From positions 992,001-1,056,000 of the forward strand of contig JAOSKN010000003.1 of assembly GCA_027493525.1 (NCBI GenBank): a DNA stretch of 64,000 nucleotides. Reading direction: 5' to 3'. Each line of letters opens with the position of its first letter. Within the stretch, counting starts at the first letter, position 1. The notes under the pieces are model-generated. The model was not told the origin of the DNA. It did not search any database and was given only the letters and a program-made list of their open reading frames with translations. This DNA comes from Planctomycetota bacterium (GTDB taxonomy: Bacteria; Planctomycetota; SZUA-567; H5-PLA8). Position numbers and translations under genes: made by a program. This document shows positions 39,788 through 48,194 of this stretch, one piece after another.

Positions 39788-40369
39788 TCAAAGGACGTAC
39801 ACGGTCGCGCCCACACGAATGCGGCCAGGCTCCGCGCAGGTCGCGTAAAAGCCACGGCGGCCTTCGCGCAGGGCTTGCAGGGCCTCGGTCACGTGCCGGC
39901 CGCCCGGGGCGTCGAGCGGGAGGCCCAGCGCGTAGCGCGCGAACTCCAGGCACGGCTCGGCGACCAGCACGCGCGTGAGGCGCAGCAGCGCGCCGCCGTC
40001 TCTCTCGATCCCAAGGCCTCCGGCCACCCGAGCGAGTTCGGGCGCTTCGCCGGATTCAATCAGGATGTTCTCGCCTGCGATCCCGTCGGCCAGGCGCGCG
40101 CCGAAGCGTTCGCGGAGCGCCGCGTAATGGCGCGTGAACCCGAAGCAGACGCCGTTCTCGCCGCGGTGGTTGTGTGCTTCGTGCGCGCGGTTGTGGACGT
40201 CCGCGATCCGCTCGCCTCCGGGCGAGTGGCCCCAGACGCCTTCGGGACCCAATTCGAGTTCCGGGACCTCCTGCAGCGGCGCGGGCTCGTACCGGCGCGC
40301 GGGGCGCGCGCCAAGCTTGAGCCGCGCGCGCTGGATCTGCAGCCTCGCGACGCGCCCAAGCGGGCTCAT
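39788..40369 (-). CDS. MOSC-domain protein
   Basis: 193 residues from ATG 40369, overlapping the upstream gene by 4 bp (ATGA). MOSC domains bind molybdenum cofactor and transfer sulfur; stand-alone versions participate in detoxification. Evidence: the central DGIAGENILIESGEAPELAR, the EPCLEFARYALGL cysteine region, and the C-terminal RRGFYATCAEPGRIRVGATV, which aligns with the MOSC fold end. The usual conserved Cys lies in EPC. No signal peptide. Within this operon it could provide a sulfur-handling or reductase-linked step. No molybdoenzyme gene is adjacent, so the cofactor link is unproven. Confidence 0.8.
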   Translation of the reverse strand: MSPLGRVARLQIQRARLKLGARPARRYEPAPLQEVPELELGPEGVWGHSPGGERIADVHNRAHEAHNHRGENGVCFGFTRHYAALRERFGARLADGIAGENILIESGEAPELARVAGGLGIERDGGALLRLTRVLVAEPCLEFARYALGLPLDAPGGRHVTEALQALREGRRGFYATCAEPGRIRVGATVYVL

Positions 40370-41130
40370 GCGCCGAGGATCCGCGCGGCGTTGCCGTGGC
40401 GGATCGCCCGGAGCGCCTCCGGCTTGACGTCCACCGGATCGGCGTTCAGCTTCGCGAGGTTCGCCTCGTAGTAGATGAACGGGCTATGCGAACCGAAGAC
40501 CAGCCGCTCGGGCCCCACGGCGTCCAGCGCGACCTTGAGCGTAAAGGGGGACTCGACGAGCGAATGCTCGACGAAGACATTGCTCGCCTCGCGCAGCTTC
40601 GGCAGGTCGCGGCAGAAGGCGGCGCAGGCGAGAAACTTCACGGTCGGGTGCTGGCTTGCCAGTTTGGCGAGATCGCCAAGCTGGACCGGGGGGATCTTCA
40701 TCAGCGGGTGGTGGGTGCGTTCTTCCATCATCCGGAGCTGGATGCAGACGGCGAGTTTCTTCTCGGCCGCGAAGGCGCAGAACTCGTCCACCTTGCGGTC
40801 GTTGAGCGGCGTCTGGTGGTAGTTGGGCGTGAGCTTGAAGGCCTTGACCTTAAAGCGCCGCACGCACTCCTCGGCGTCTTTGCGCCAGAGCGGCAGGCTC
40901 ACGTCGAGGATCGGCACCGGGAGGAAGAACTCGTCGCCGCCGACGGCCTCCAGCAGGGGCTCGTTGCCCTGCATGGGATCGGGGTAGAGCACGGCTTCGG
41001 CGGAGGAGATCCAGGCCTGCCGCACCCCCTTGCCTTGAAGGAAGGCCTTGAGTTCCTTGGGCTCGCGCCGCTTCACCGCGCGGAACGGCCAGTGCCCGGA
41101 CCAGACGCTCACGTCGATCAGGTCGTTCAT
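40366..41130 (-). CDS. Amidohydrolase-type (TIM-barrel) protein 1
   Basis: 254 residues from ATG 41130, overlapping both neighbours by 4 bp. It resembles the second amidohydrolase in the next gene and the amidohydrolase-2 family (TIM-barrel metal hydrolases and decarboxylases): VFGSHSPFIYY near the C-terminus, LACAAFCRDLPKL, and AFKLTPNYHQTPLN. The normal metal-binding HxH at the N-terminus is replaced by IDVSVWSGHWPF, so catalysis may differ or the metal site may be incomplete. It is co-transcribed with 41127-41939. The pair may form a heteromeric enzyme. Substrate unknown. Confidence 0.75.
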   Translation of the reverse strand: MNDLIDVSVWSGHWPFRAVKRREPKELKAFLQGKGVRQAWISSAEAVLYPDPMQGNEPLLEAVGGDEFFLPVPILDVSLPLWRKDAEECVRRFKVKAFKLTPNYHQTPLNDRKVDEFCAFAAEKKLAVCIQLRMMEERTHHPLMKIPPVQLGDLAKLASQHPTVKFLACAAFCRDLPKLREASNVFVEHSLVESPFTLKVALDAVGPERLVFGSHSPFIYYEANLAKLNADPVDVKPEALRAIRHGNAARILGA

Positions 41131-41939
41131 GCATGCACCCCTTCCAGGCCCAGCACGCGCGCGGCGTTCCCGCGGAGCACCAGGTCGCGTTCCTCGGGCT
41201 TCAGGTCCGCGCCGAGAATCCGGCCGACCTGCGTGGCGTAGTCCCGGCACGGCCAGTCCGAACCGTACACCACGCGCCGCGCGCCAAGGCGCCTGACGGC
41301 GTACTCGACGTGCCCGGCCTCCGGATAGGAACCGGACGTGTCCACAAGCACGTTGGGACAGTCGGCGATGTCCTGTACGCCGCGCTCGCGCGCGCCGCCC
41401 AGGTGCGCCATGACGATCGTGACCTCGGGGTGCCGCCGCGCCAGGTGCGCGACATCGGCCGCGGTGCTTTCGTGCTCCTGATTCCCCTCCATGTTGTACC
41501 AGGCGTGATGGAGGACCGGGATCCCGAGTTCCCGCGCGCGCTCGAAGATCGGATCCATCAGCGGCGAGGTGGCGTTGACGGAGATCTCGAATTTCAATCC
41601 ACGCAGGGGGCCTTCGACGATGCAGCGTTCCATCTCTTCCAGGCTCGCCGAGACCGGGTTGGCGGGATTCAGGTAGCAGAAGCCGACGAAGCGGTCCGGG
41701 TGGCGCTGGACGGCCTTGATGGTGTGATTGTTGACCTTGGCGATCCCTTCCGGATCGGGGCGCGCGAAGGTCGGCGTGCCGAGCCGCAAGTTGCCCAGCT
41801 CGATCTGCAAGGCCACGCCGGCGGCGGTCGCCAGGCGCAGCGAAAGGTCCATCTCCTCCTCTTGGGGCAGATCGCCTTTGAAGAGGTGCGTATGCACGTC
41901 GATGTAGCCGTTCCTGGGGGCTGCAAGTTTCGCGTTCAC
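41127..41939 (-). CDS. Amidohydrolase-type (TIM-barrel) protein 2
   Basis: Start GTG at 41939 with AGGAG seven bases upstream gives 270 residues. It is an amidohydrolase-2 family protein: metal ligands in YIDVHTHLF (HxH), LHHAWYN and MAHLGG, and the C-terminal catalytic Asp in YGSDWPCRD. The family hydrolyses C-N, C-C or phosphoester bonds. The upstream ATG at 42002 is less favoured, because it has no good Shine-Dalgarno and would overlap the aminotransferase end. The gene order (aminotransferase, this, amidohydrolase 1) suggests successive steps on one substrate. Confidence 0.82.
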   Translation of the reverse strand: MNAKLAAPRNGYIDVHTHLFKGDLPQEEEMDLSLRLATAAGVALQIELGNLRLGTPTFARPDPEGIAKVNNHTIKAVQRHPDRFVGFCYLNPANPVSASLEEMERCIVEGPLRGLKFEISVNATSPLMDPIFERARELGIPVLHHAWYNMEGNQEHESTAADVAHLARRHPEVTIVMAHLGGARERGVQDIADCPNVLVDTSGSYPEAGHVEYAVRRLGARRVVYGSDWPCRDYATQVGRILGADLKPEERDLVLRGNAARVLGLEGVHA

Positions 41940-41967
41940 GTGGGCGCTCCTGAATGGGTTGAGCTGA

Positions 41968-43251
41968 TTACCTGACCGCCGCGGCGGCGCGTTCGGCGTC
42001 ATGCGTGCGCAGGCGCGCCTTCAATTCCGGCGTGCCGAGCAGGCCCTTCAGTTCACCGAAGACCTCCCCGGCCGCGCGCACGACGGTCTGGATGTCCTCG
42101 CGCGTGTGGCTGAAGGTGACGAGATTCCAGCCGCCGCGCCGCATCAGGACGCCGCGCGCGGCCATCTCCTGAAGGAAGAACGTCCACGTATCCGCCTCCG
42201 CATCCTTCTCGCCGACGTCGAAGCGCATCAGCGCCAGGGGCGCCGGTCCGGACGAGAGGAACGGGATCCCGGCGCGGCGGGCCGCGGCGTTGAGCCCGTC
42301 CTTCAATTCCGCGCCCAGCTTCCAGAGCTGCTCGCAGACGCGCTTCTCGCGCAGCTCGCGGATGGTCGCGACGGTGGCGGCCAGCGAGAGCGCCTCGCCG
42401 CCGTACGTGACCGTGATCAGGAGTTCCTCGGCGACGCGCATCACGTCGGCGCGCCCGGCCACGGCGCTGACCGGCATCCCGTTGGCCATGGCCTTGGCGA
42501 AGCAGGCCAGGTCCGGCGTGACGCCGTAGTATTCCTGCGCGCCGCCGGGGGCGAGCCGGAAGCCGGTGACGACCTCGTCCATGACCATCAGCGTGCCGTG
42601 CTTGCGGGTCAGGTCGCGGACGGCCTGCAGGTACCCGTCGTGCGGGTCGATGGCGGGCACCTCGAGGAAGACGGCGGCGACCTGGCCCTTGTGCTCGTCC
42701 ATCAGCCGTTCCAGCGCGGGCGCGTCGTTGAAGGGGAAGTTGAGCAGCGTGCCCTTCAGCGCGCCCGGCACGCCGCGCGAGAGCGGGTGGTTGATGCCCC
42801 AGACGTCCGGCCAGCCGCGGTAGCCGCAGTTGAGGATCAGCTCCTTGCCCGAATGCGCCCGGACGATGCGCGCGGCGGCGGCGGTGGCCTCTCCCCCGCC
42901 CTTCAGGAAGCGGACCATCTCGGCGCAGGGCACGGTCTCGACGACGAGGCGCGCGGCCTCGACCTCGGCCTCGAACATCAGGCCGGCCAGGGTTCCGCGT
43001 TCAAGCTGCGCGCGGACGGCCTCCTGCACGCGCGGGTAGGCGTGCCCGAGGACGATCGGCCCAAAGGCCATGACCAGATCGATGAACCGGTTGCCGTCCA
43101 CGTCCTCGATCCGGCAGCCCTCCGCGCGCCTGGCGTAGATCGGGTAAGCGCCGTAGGCGAACTGCTTCGGCCGCTTGCTGTTCGTCTGGCTGCCGCCAGG
43201 GATCAGCTTCCGGGCCTCTTCGAAGATTTCCAGCGACCGGTCGAAACGCAT
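41968..43251 (-). CDS. Class III aminotransferase, glutamate-1-semialdehyde aminomutase-like
   Basis: 427 residues from ATG 43251 (GGAGG at 5-base spacing; an upstream ATG 43263 is less likely). PLP Lys ~253 lies in ACFAKAMANGMP, and the Asp in MVMDEVVTGFRL. The LKGGGEATAAAARIVRAHSG segment matches the cofactor phosphate loop of GSA-AM-type enzymes; many relatives aminate keto or aldehyde sugars and acids rather than GSA. Neighbours show no haem genes, so haem synthesis is unlikely. It sits in the twelve-gene operon, next to amidohydrolases, and may interconvert an amino-acid or amino-sugar intermediate. Confidence 0.86.
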   Translation of the reverse strand: MRFDRSLEIFEEARKLIPGGSQTNSKRPKQFAYGAYPIYARRAEGCRIEDVDGNRFIDLVMAFGPIVLGHAYPRVQEAVRAQLERGTLAGLMFEAEVEAARLVVETVPCAEMVRFLKGGGEATAAAARIVRAHSGKELILNCGYRGWPDVWGINHPLSRGVPGALKGTLLNFPFNDAPALERLMDEHKGQVAAVFLEVPAIDPHDGYLQAVRDLTRKHGTLMVMDEVVTGFRLAPGGAQEYYGVTPDLACFAKAMANGMPVSAVAGRADVMRVAEELLITVTYGGEALSLAATVATIRELREKRVCEQLWKLGAELKDGLNAAARRAGIPFLSSGPAPLALMRFDVGEKDAEADTWTFFLQEMAARGVLMRRGGWNLVTFSHTREDIQTVVRAAGEVFGELKGLLGTPELKARLRTHDAERAAAAVR

Positions 43252-43277
43252 CGTAGCCTCCATTTCCGCAACCCGTT

Positions 43278-44636
43278 TCAGCGCCGCAAGAGCGCCTGCT
43301 CGGCCTGCCGTTCCAGCCCCATGCCCAGGCAGTACTCGTGAAGCGCGACCTTGTTCGCCCCGTACTGGCTGGCGACATTGAAGAACTGTTCGGCCGGCAG
43401 GTCGTCCCACGCCAGCGGAAAGCGGTTGCCTTGCAGGCTCACGTTCAGCGCCTTCTCGTCGGCGGCGACGACCTGGACCTTGCTCAGCTTGCCCAGGACG
43501 TCCACGAAGACCGCCTCGCGCCGGCCCTTCGCGACTTCGGCCAGGATCGCCGTCTTCAGCTCCGCGTAGCGTTCTTTCGCGCGGGCCTGCTGCTCGGGCG
43601 TGGGGCCGGCGGGCTTGGGCTGCGCGGCCGGTTCGGCCGCAGGCTTGCTCGGCGGGGGCTGCGGCGCCGGCGCCGTGGCGCGCGGGCCGATGTAGGAGGT
43701 CGCCGCGACCACGTCGTCGAACCACATCGTATTGACGTGCGTGTCCTTGGCGTTGCGCGTGGACATGCCGAAGCCGAAGCGGTTGGCTTTCAGTTCCGGG
43801 ACATCGCGCAGCCGGAGGTTCGGGAAGTCCGCGGCGAGCCGGCCGTCCACCCAGTAGGCGATGCGCCCGTCGAGCTTGCCCGGCGTGTTGGCCTGCACCA
43901 TCAGTTCGTAGCAGGCCCAGCGGTCGCGCTCGGGGACAAGGTTGGGACGCGCGGCGAAATGCTTTCCGAACAGGTTCTTGGGCGAGTCGGCCTTCGGCTG
44001 CGGAGTAATCAGGCCGGTCGGGAAGAAGTGGTCGCCCCATTGCGAGCGCTGCGCGGGATGATAGCAGTAGATGTTCAGTTCGCCGGGCGGATCGGCTTTG
44101 CGGTCGTCGGAGCGCCAGGTCTCAAGCGCGATCGTGAATTCGTTGCGCCCGTCGGCGGGGATGCCGGGCTTGGCGTCGGGCACGCCGGGCGCGCGCGCGG
44201 CGATGCAGCAGTTGTTGTGGTTGTGATGAAGCATGTCCATGGTCTTCTCGAACTTTGCGTAATAGCGGACATGGAGCGTGTCGTAGCCGCGATCCCGGAA
44301 GTGCTTCTGCACGCCCAGGCTGGTTTCGCCGCCCGGCTTGGGCGGGACCATCTTCATCTCCAGGGATTTTTTCCCGCCGTGTACGTTCTCCGGCTGCGTA
44401 ACGAACTCGATTCCGCCCCAACCGTTGTCGAAGTTGCCGCGGTCGTTCTCGAACCCGTCGGCGAAAACCACGGCCGGATCCTGCTCGATGCCCGCATCAC
44501 CCACGAATTTCGCGGCCAGACCGGGGCCCTCGGGCAGCGGAGCTGGCGCGGGCTCGGCGTCCTGGCACGCGGCGAAGCGCGCGCCGCACAGGGCGCATGC
44601 CGCCAACAGGATCAAAACCATGCGCTTGGCGTTCAT
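43278..44636 (-). CDS. Secreted jelly-roll (LamG/lyase-like) protein
   Basis: 452 residues from ATG 44636. An N-terminal signal peptide (MVLILLAACALCGARFAA then CQDA) suggests secretion, perhaps as a lipoprotein. The mature part starts with FADGFENDRGNFDNGWGGIE and continues as a beta-jelly-roll: KSLEMKMVPPKPGGE, HVRYYAKFEKTMDMLHHNHN, MVQANTPGKLDGRIAYWVDG, and FDDVVAATSYIGP. This resembles polysaccharide lyase or laminarinase-type lectin domains. A Pro/Ala linker leads to a C-terminal alpha-helical region with a KLSKVQVVAADEKALNVSLQ segment. It probably binds or cleaves an extracellular polymer. No enzyme family is confirmed. Confidence 0.72.
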   Translation of the reverse strand: MNAKRMVLILLAACALCGARFAACQDAEPAPAPLPEGPGLAAKFVGDAGIEQDPAVVFADGFENDRGNFDNGWGGIEFVTQPENVHGGKKSLEMKMVPPKPGGETSLGVQKHFRDRGYDTLHVRYYAKFEKTMDMLHHNHNNCCIAARAPGVPDAKPGIPADGRNEFTIALETWRSDDRKADPPGELNIYCYHPAQRSQWGDHFFPTGLITPQPKADSPKNLFGKHFAARPNLVPERDRWACYELMVQANTPGKLDGRIAYWVDGRLAADFPNLRLRDVPELKANRFGFGMSTRNAKDTHVNTMWFDDVVAATSYIGPRATAPAPQPPPSKPAAEPAAQPKPAGPTPEQQARAKERYAELKTAILAEVAKGRREAVFVDVLGKLSKVQVVAADEKALNVSLQGNRFPLAWDDLPAEQFFNVASQYGANKVALHEYCLGMGLERQAEQALLRR

Positions 44637-44762
44637 GCGCGCGCTCCCGCGGACGTTTCGGGTCTCATGCCAGTTTCCCGTGTCCAATCTGTTCGCGCCT
44701 GTTTCGCCCGCCGGCTCGCTTCATGTCCCGGCGTGGAAATGGCTTCATCGCGCAACCTTTTT

Positions 44763-46259
44763 TCACGCGTGGCACGTTTTGGCTGGAAGCGGATCCTGGT
44801 TGCGGATCATCGCCGCCGCCAGCCGCCTCAAAAGGGCCTGCTTCACTTTGGGGTCGCCGCGGTCCCAGAGATTCTCGAACTCGTCCGGATCGTTTTCGAG
44901 GTCGAAGAGCTCGCCGTGCTCGGGGTTGGCGTAGGCGGTGATCTTCCAGCGTTCGGTGACGAGCGTCCGCATGCGCAGGCCCAAGGCGTCCACGTCGTTC
45001 TCGACGTAGGCCTCGCCTTCATCCGATGCGTCGAGCCCGCCGAGCGCCTCCACGAGACTGCGCCCCTGCACGCCGGCGGGGCATTCGACGCCGGCCAGTT
45101 CCAAAATCGTGGGCATGAAGTCCACCAGGCCGACCGGGCGCCGCACGACGCCGCACGCGGGCAGGCGGCGCGGCGCGTTCCAGACGAACGGCACGCGCAG
45201 CGAACTCTCGTACTGGTACGGCCCCTTCAGGATCAGGCCATGATCGCCGAGCAACTCGCCGTGATCGGAGGCGAAGACGACGACCGTGTTCTCGCGCAGG
45301 CCGCGCCGCTCGAGCGCGTCCAGCATGCGGGCCACGCTGTCGTCGATGAGCGCGATCATGCCGTAGTAGGCCGCCGCCATCAGGCGCACGTTTTCCTCGC
45401 TGAGGTAGGGCTCGCTGCCCCACATGAAGCCGTCGGTGTCGCGATCCCGGTAGCGCCCTTCGTAGACGGCCTTGAAATGCGGCGGCATGGCGTCGAGTTC
45501 GCCCGCGCGCTTTCTGGGCGCGGGCATCTCCTCGGGCTTGAAGCGATCCCAGTAAGGCCCCGGCGGACAGAACGGATGGTGCGGATCGTTGAGCCCGCAC
45601 CAGAGGAAAAACGGCTCCTCCGCGCGCATCAGGTACTCCACCGTGCGGTCGGTGACCCAGGTGGTCGGGTAGTGCTCGAGCGGGACGGAGGTCTGGTACG
45701 TATTCAGGCCGCGGGTTTCCTTGAGCGCCGTGTCGGGGGTCCTGAGCGCCCCGCGCGGGCCGCGCCGTTCCAGGACCTCCGGATGCCGCGCCTGAAGTTC
45801 CCGCGTGTGCAGCCCGGGCATCACGTCGCCGTGCCCGCAGCCCAGGGCAATCTCGTGAAAGCCGAGGTAAGGCCGCGTGAGGTCCTCGCCGCTGGCGATG
45901 ACGTGCTGGTTCTCGGGCCAGTAGCCTTCGGGTTCGGCGCGCACCGGATGGTAGTGCACCTTTCCGAATGCGGCGGTGCGGTACCCGGCCCGGGACAGCA
46001 GGTCCGGAAGCAGCGCCTGGCCCGAGCGCGGCGCGCAGCCGTTGGTTCGCACGCCGCTGGCGTGAGGATAGCGTCCAGTCAGCAGCGAGGCGCGCGAAGG
46101 CATGCAGAGCGGGTTGTTGCAGTAGGCGCGCGCGCAAGTCACGCCGCCGGCGGCGAGCCGGTCGAGGTTCGGCGTGGCCCCAACCGCGCAGCCGTAGGCG
46201 CCCAGCGTGTCGGCGCGCTGCTGGTCGGTCAGGATGAAGAGGAAGTTCGGCCGCTCCAC
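44763..46259 (-). CDS. Sulfatase (formylglycine-dependent)
   Basis: 498 residues from ATG 46259. The formylglycine motif C-x-P-S-R is at CMPSRASLLTG (Cys ~52), following RPNFLFILTDQQRADTLGAY, the metal-binding start of type I sulfatases. Other signatures are GKVHYHPV, LNDPHHPFCPP, VVFASDHGELLGDHG (metal Asp/His), and the C-terminal GELFDLENDPDEFENLWDRG. No signal peptide is seen: the N-terminus begins directly with the catalytic strand, so it should be cytoplasmic unless exported otherwise. It removes sulfate esters from sugars or similar. No maturase (formylglycine generator) is seen in this window. Confidence 0.9.
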   Translation of the reverse strand: MERPNFLFILTDQQRADTLGAYGCAVGATPNLDRLAAGGVTCARAYCNNPLCMPSRASLLTGRYPHASGVRTNGCAPRSGQALLPDLLSRAGYRTAAFGKVHYHPVRAEPEGYWPENQHVIASGEDLTRPYLGFHEIALGCGHGDVMPGLHTRELQARHPEVLERRGPRGALRTPDTALKETRGLNTYQTSVPLEHYPTTWVTDRTVEYLMRAEEPFFLWCGLNDPHHPFCPPGPYWDRFKPEEMPAPRKRAGELDAMPPHFKAVYEGRYRDRDTDGFMWGSEPYLSEENVRLMAAAYYGMIALIDDSVARMLDALERRGLRENTVVVFASDHGELLGDHGLILKGPYQYESSLRVPFVWNAPRRLPACGVVRRPVGLVDFMPTILELAGVECPAGVQGRSLVEALGGLDASDEGEAYVENDVDALGLRMRTLVTERWKITAYANPEHGELFDLENDPDEFENLWDRGDPKVKQALLRRLAAAMIRNQDPLPAKTCHA

Positions 46260-46274
46260 GTGATCTCGCCGTCC

Positions 46275-47156
46275 TCAGGCTTTCGCCGTTTGCGCCGCCG
46301 GCGCGGGCATGTCCAGACCGGTCCCGACGATCCACATCATGATGTCGCAGTAGCGCTCCACGCGCGCGCGGACGGTCCGCTCGTTTACCCGCTCCACGCC
46401 GGGCCGCGCGGCGATCTTATCCGCGATCTCGGGCGTGCGGGCCTTCACGACCACGTCCATCGGAAGCGCGGGCCGGTACGGTTTGAAGGCGCGCGCGCGC
46501 AGCTTCGTGAGCGCCTCGGCGATCTTCGTCGCTGTAAGCGCGTGGGCCTCTTCCGGCGGAAGCCCCGTGCAGAGGTCGTGGTTGACGGCTCGCTTCACCG
46601 CGGCGGTGACCACGCCCGGGAACTGCTCCTGGATCTCGCGGCAGCCGGCCTCGTCGGACTGGACCATGGCCAGCGGGATGCCGAAATGCGCCGCGAAGCA
46701 CGATTCGATGCCCACTTCCCCCACACTCTGCCCGTTGATGCTGAATTCTTCCCAGTCCTTCCTTGACGTATGCGGAAGGAACGCGTTCGGAGTGCCCGAT
46801 TTGGCGTGATGCCCGAGCAGGAACAGGCCGTCCACGCTCTCGTCGAGCCCCGGCATCCAGCGCCACTTGCCGTCCTGCACGCCGCGGCTGCGAATGTGGT
46901 AGGTGACGCGCGGATCCTGGTGCATGGCCTCGAGGCGCATGTTCCCGCCGCCGTGGTGCGTGTCGCAGACGATGATCTCGTCGGCGCCGGCGGCCAGGGC
47001 CGCCTTCACCGCCGCGTTGACGTCCGCGATCAGAAGCTGCTTGCCGGCTTCCGCGACGTCCGGCCGGACACCGGGCTCCCAGTACCAGACCTGCTCGCGC
47101 TCGAAGAGCCCGCTGCAGCCTTCCATGTCCCAGTGCATGAAGATTTTCACGCGCAA
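46275..47156 (-). CDS. M55-family D-aminopeptidase (DppA-like)
   Basis: 293 residues from ATG 47156. Signatures of the M55 family, zinc D-aminopeptidases, are seen: HWDMEGCSGLF (metal Asp/Glu), IVCDTHHGGGNMR, GLFLLGHHAKSGTPNAF, and FSINGQSVGEVGIESCFA. These form self-compartmentalising decamers that release D-amino acids from peptides. No signal peptide. It lies in the operon next to the sulfatase and dehydrogenase. Together with an M81 protein and a nitrilase, it suggests the operon handles an amide or peptide-containing substrate. Confidence 0.86.
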   Translation of the reverse strand: MRVKIFMHWDMEGCSGLFEREQVWYWEPGVRPDVAEAGKQLLIADVNAAVKAALAAGADEIIVCDTHHGGGNMRLEAMHQDPRVTYHIRSRGVQDGKWRWMPGLDESVDGLFLLGHHAKSGTPNAFLPHTSRKDWEEFSINGQSVGEVGIESCFAAHFGIPLAMVQSDEAGCREIQEQFPGVVTAAVKRAVNHDLCTGLPPEEAHALTATKIAEALTKLRARAFKPYRPALPMDVVVKARTPEIADKIAARPGVERVNERTVRARVERYCDIMMWIVGTGLDMPAPAAQTAKA

Positions 47157-47181
47157 TCCCTTTCCGGCGCCGCCGCGCGGC

Positions 47182-48177
47182 TCATTCCGCCGACCAGTCG
47201 AGCACGAGCGTCATCAGGCGTTCGTTGCGGTCGAGGAGCCGCGCGTAGGCGCGCACGGCTTCCCGCGCCGGCATCACGTCGCTGACGATCGATTTCATGT
47301 CGAGGCGGCCGTCCTCGAGGAGTTCCACGACGGTCCGCTCGTCGCTGGCGTTCGACCAGAGCACCCCGATATCGTCCTCGGGGCCGCGCAGGCTGGCGTG
47401 CGCGCCGACGATGGCGATGCCCTTCTTGTGAACGTCGTTGTAGAAATCCACCTGGTCGGTGATGCCGCGGGGGGAGCCAAGCAGGATCACCTGCCCCAGC
47501 TTCTTCGCGAGGCCCAGGGCGGTCTTGATCGGCGCGGGAAGGCCCGTTGCTTCGATCACCAGGTCGAAGGCCGCAGGGATACGCCCGTGGGGCGTGGCGG
47601 CGCGTGCCAAATCTTCGGGGCTCGCGAAAGCTTCGGTGAAGCCGCTCGCGCGCGCCAATTCGCAGCGCCAGGGCACAGGATCGAGCCCGACCACGGAGGT
47701 CGCGCCGGCGGCACGGGCGAGCTGACCGGCCAGGTTCCCGATGGGGCCGAGCCCGACCACCGCGACGCGCTGCCCGAGTTGCACGCGCGCCTTGCGCACG
47801 CCTTGGAGGGCGATCGAGGCGAGCCGGTACGGCGCGGCCATGGCGCTATCGAGGCGTTCACCGATCCGGCTGGCATGCCGGCGCGCCACGAGCGCGCGCG
47901 ACTGGTGGTTCGCCGCGCAGATTAGGCGCTGGCCCGGCTCGAGGTCCGCGACGCCCGGCCCGACGGCCTCCACCACCGCGCAGGCGCTATAACCCGTGGC
48001 CATCGGAAACGTCCTGGGCGTATTCGGATCCCCGCGCAGGTTGGCCAGTTCCGTCCCGGGGCTGATGGCGCTGTGCAGGACGCGCACGAGGAGCTGCTTC
48101 TCGACCGGTTCGCCGACTTCCACCGGGCCGAAGTCCACCCGATTCAGCTCCGGAAAAAACACGCGCTTCGCCTGCAT
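47182..48177 (-). CDS. Zinc-type medium-chain dehydrogenase/reductase
   Basis: 331 residues from ATG 48177. MDR family: LLVRVLHSAISPGTELAN is a GroES-like domain start; the coenzyme-binding motif VAVVGLGPIGNLAGQLA is in the Rossmann domain, with IEATGLPAPIKTALGLAK and GQVILLGSPRG. The usual catalytic Cys/His pair of zinc enzymes is not obvious: the SAISPGTEL segment has Ser in place of Cys, as in bacteriochlorophyllide or inositol-type variants. It oxidises or reduces an unidentified alcohol, probably a sugar derivative, with NAD(P). It is co-operonic with AKR and M55 genes. Confidence 0.85.
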   Translation of the reverse strand: MQAKRVFFPELNRVDFGPVEVGEPVEKQLLVRVLHSAISPGTELANLRGDPNTPRTFPMATGYSACAVVEAVGPGVADLEPGQRLICAANHQSRALVARRHASRIGERLDSAMAAPYRLASIALQGVRKARVQLGQRVAVVGLGPIGNLAGQLARAAGATSVVGLDPVPWRCELARASGFTEAFASPEDLARAATPHGRIPAAFDLVIEATGLPAPIKTALGLAKKLGQVILLGSPRGITDQVDFYNDVHKKGIAIVGAHASLRGPEDDIGVLWSNASDERTVVELLEDGRLDMKSIVSDVMPAREAVRAYARLLDRNERLMTLVLDWSAE

Positions 48178-48194
48178 ACCTGATTCCTCGCAGC

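Noticed and set aside
41968..43251. Haem-pathway gene hemL for the class III aminotransferase
   Set aside because: The neighbours are catabolic and no hem genes are present; this subgroup includes many sugar and keto-acid aminotransferases.
43338..46766. A 1142-codon open frame on the plus strand opposite the aminotransferase, jelly-roll and sulfatase genes
   Set aside because: High GC makes antisense frames stop-poor. The protein is low-complexity Arg/Gly/Leu with no domain, whereas the minus-strand genes have clear motifs and ribosome sites.
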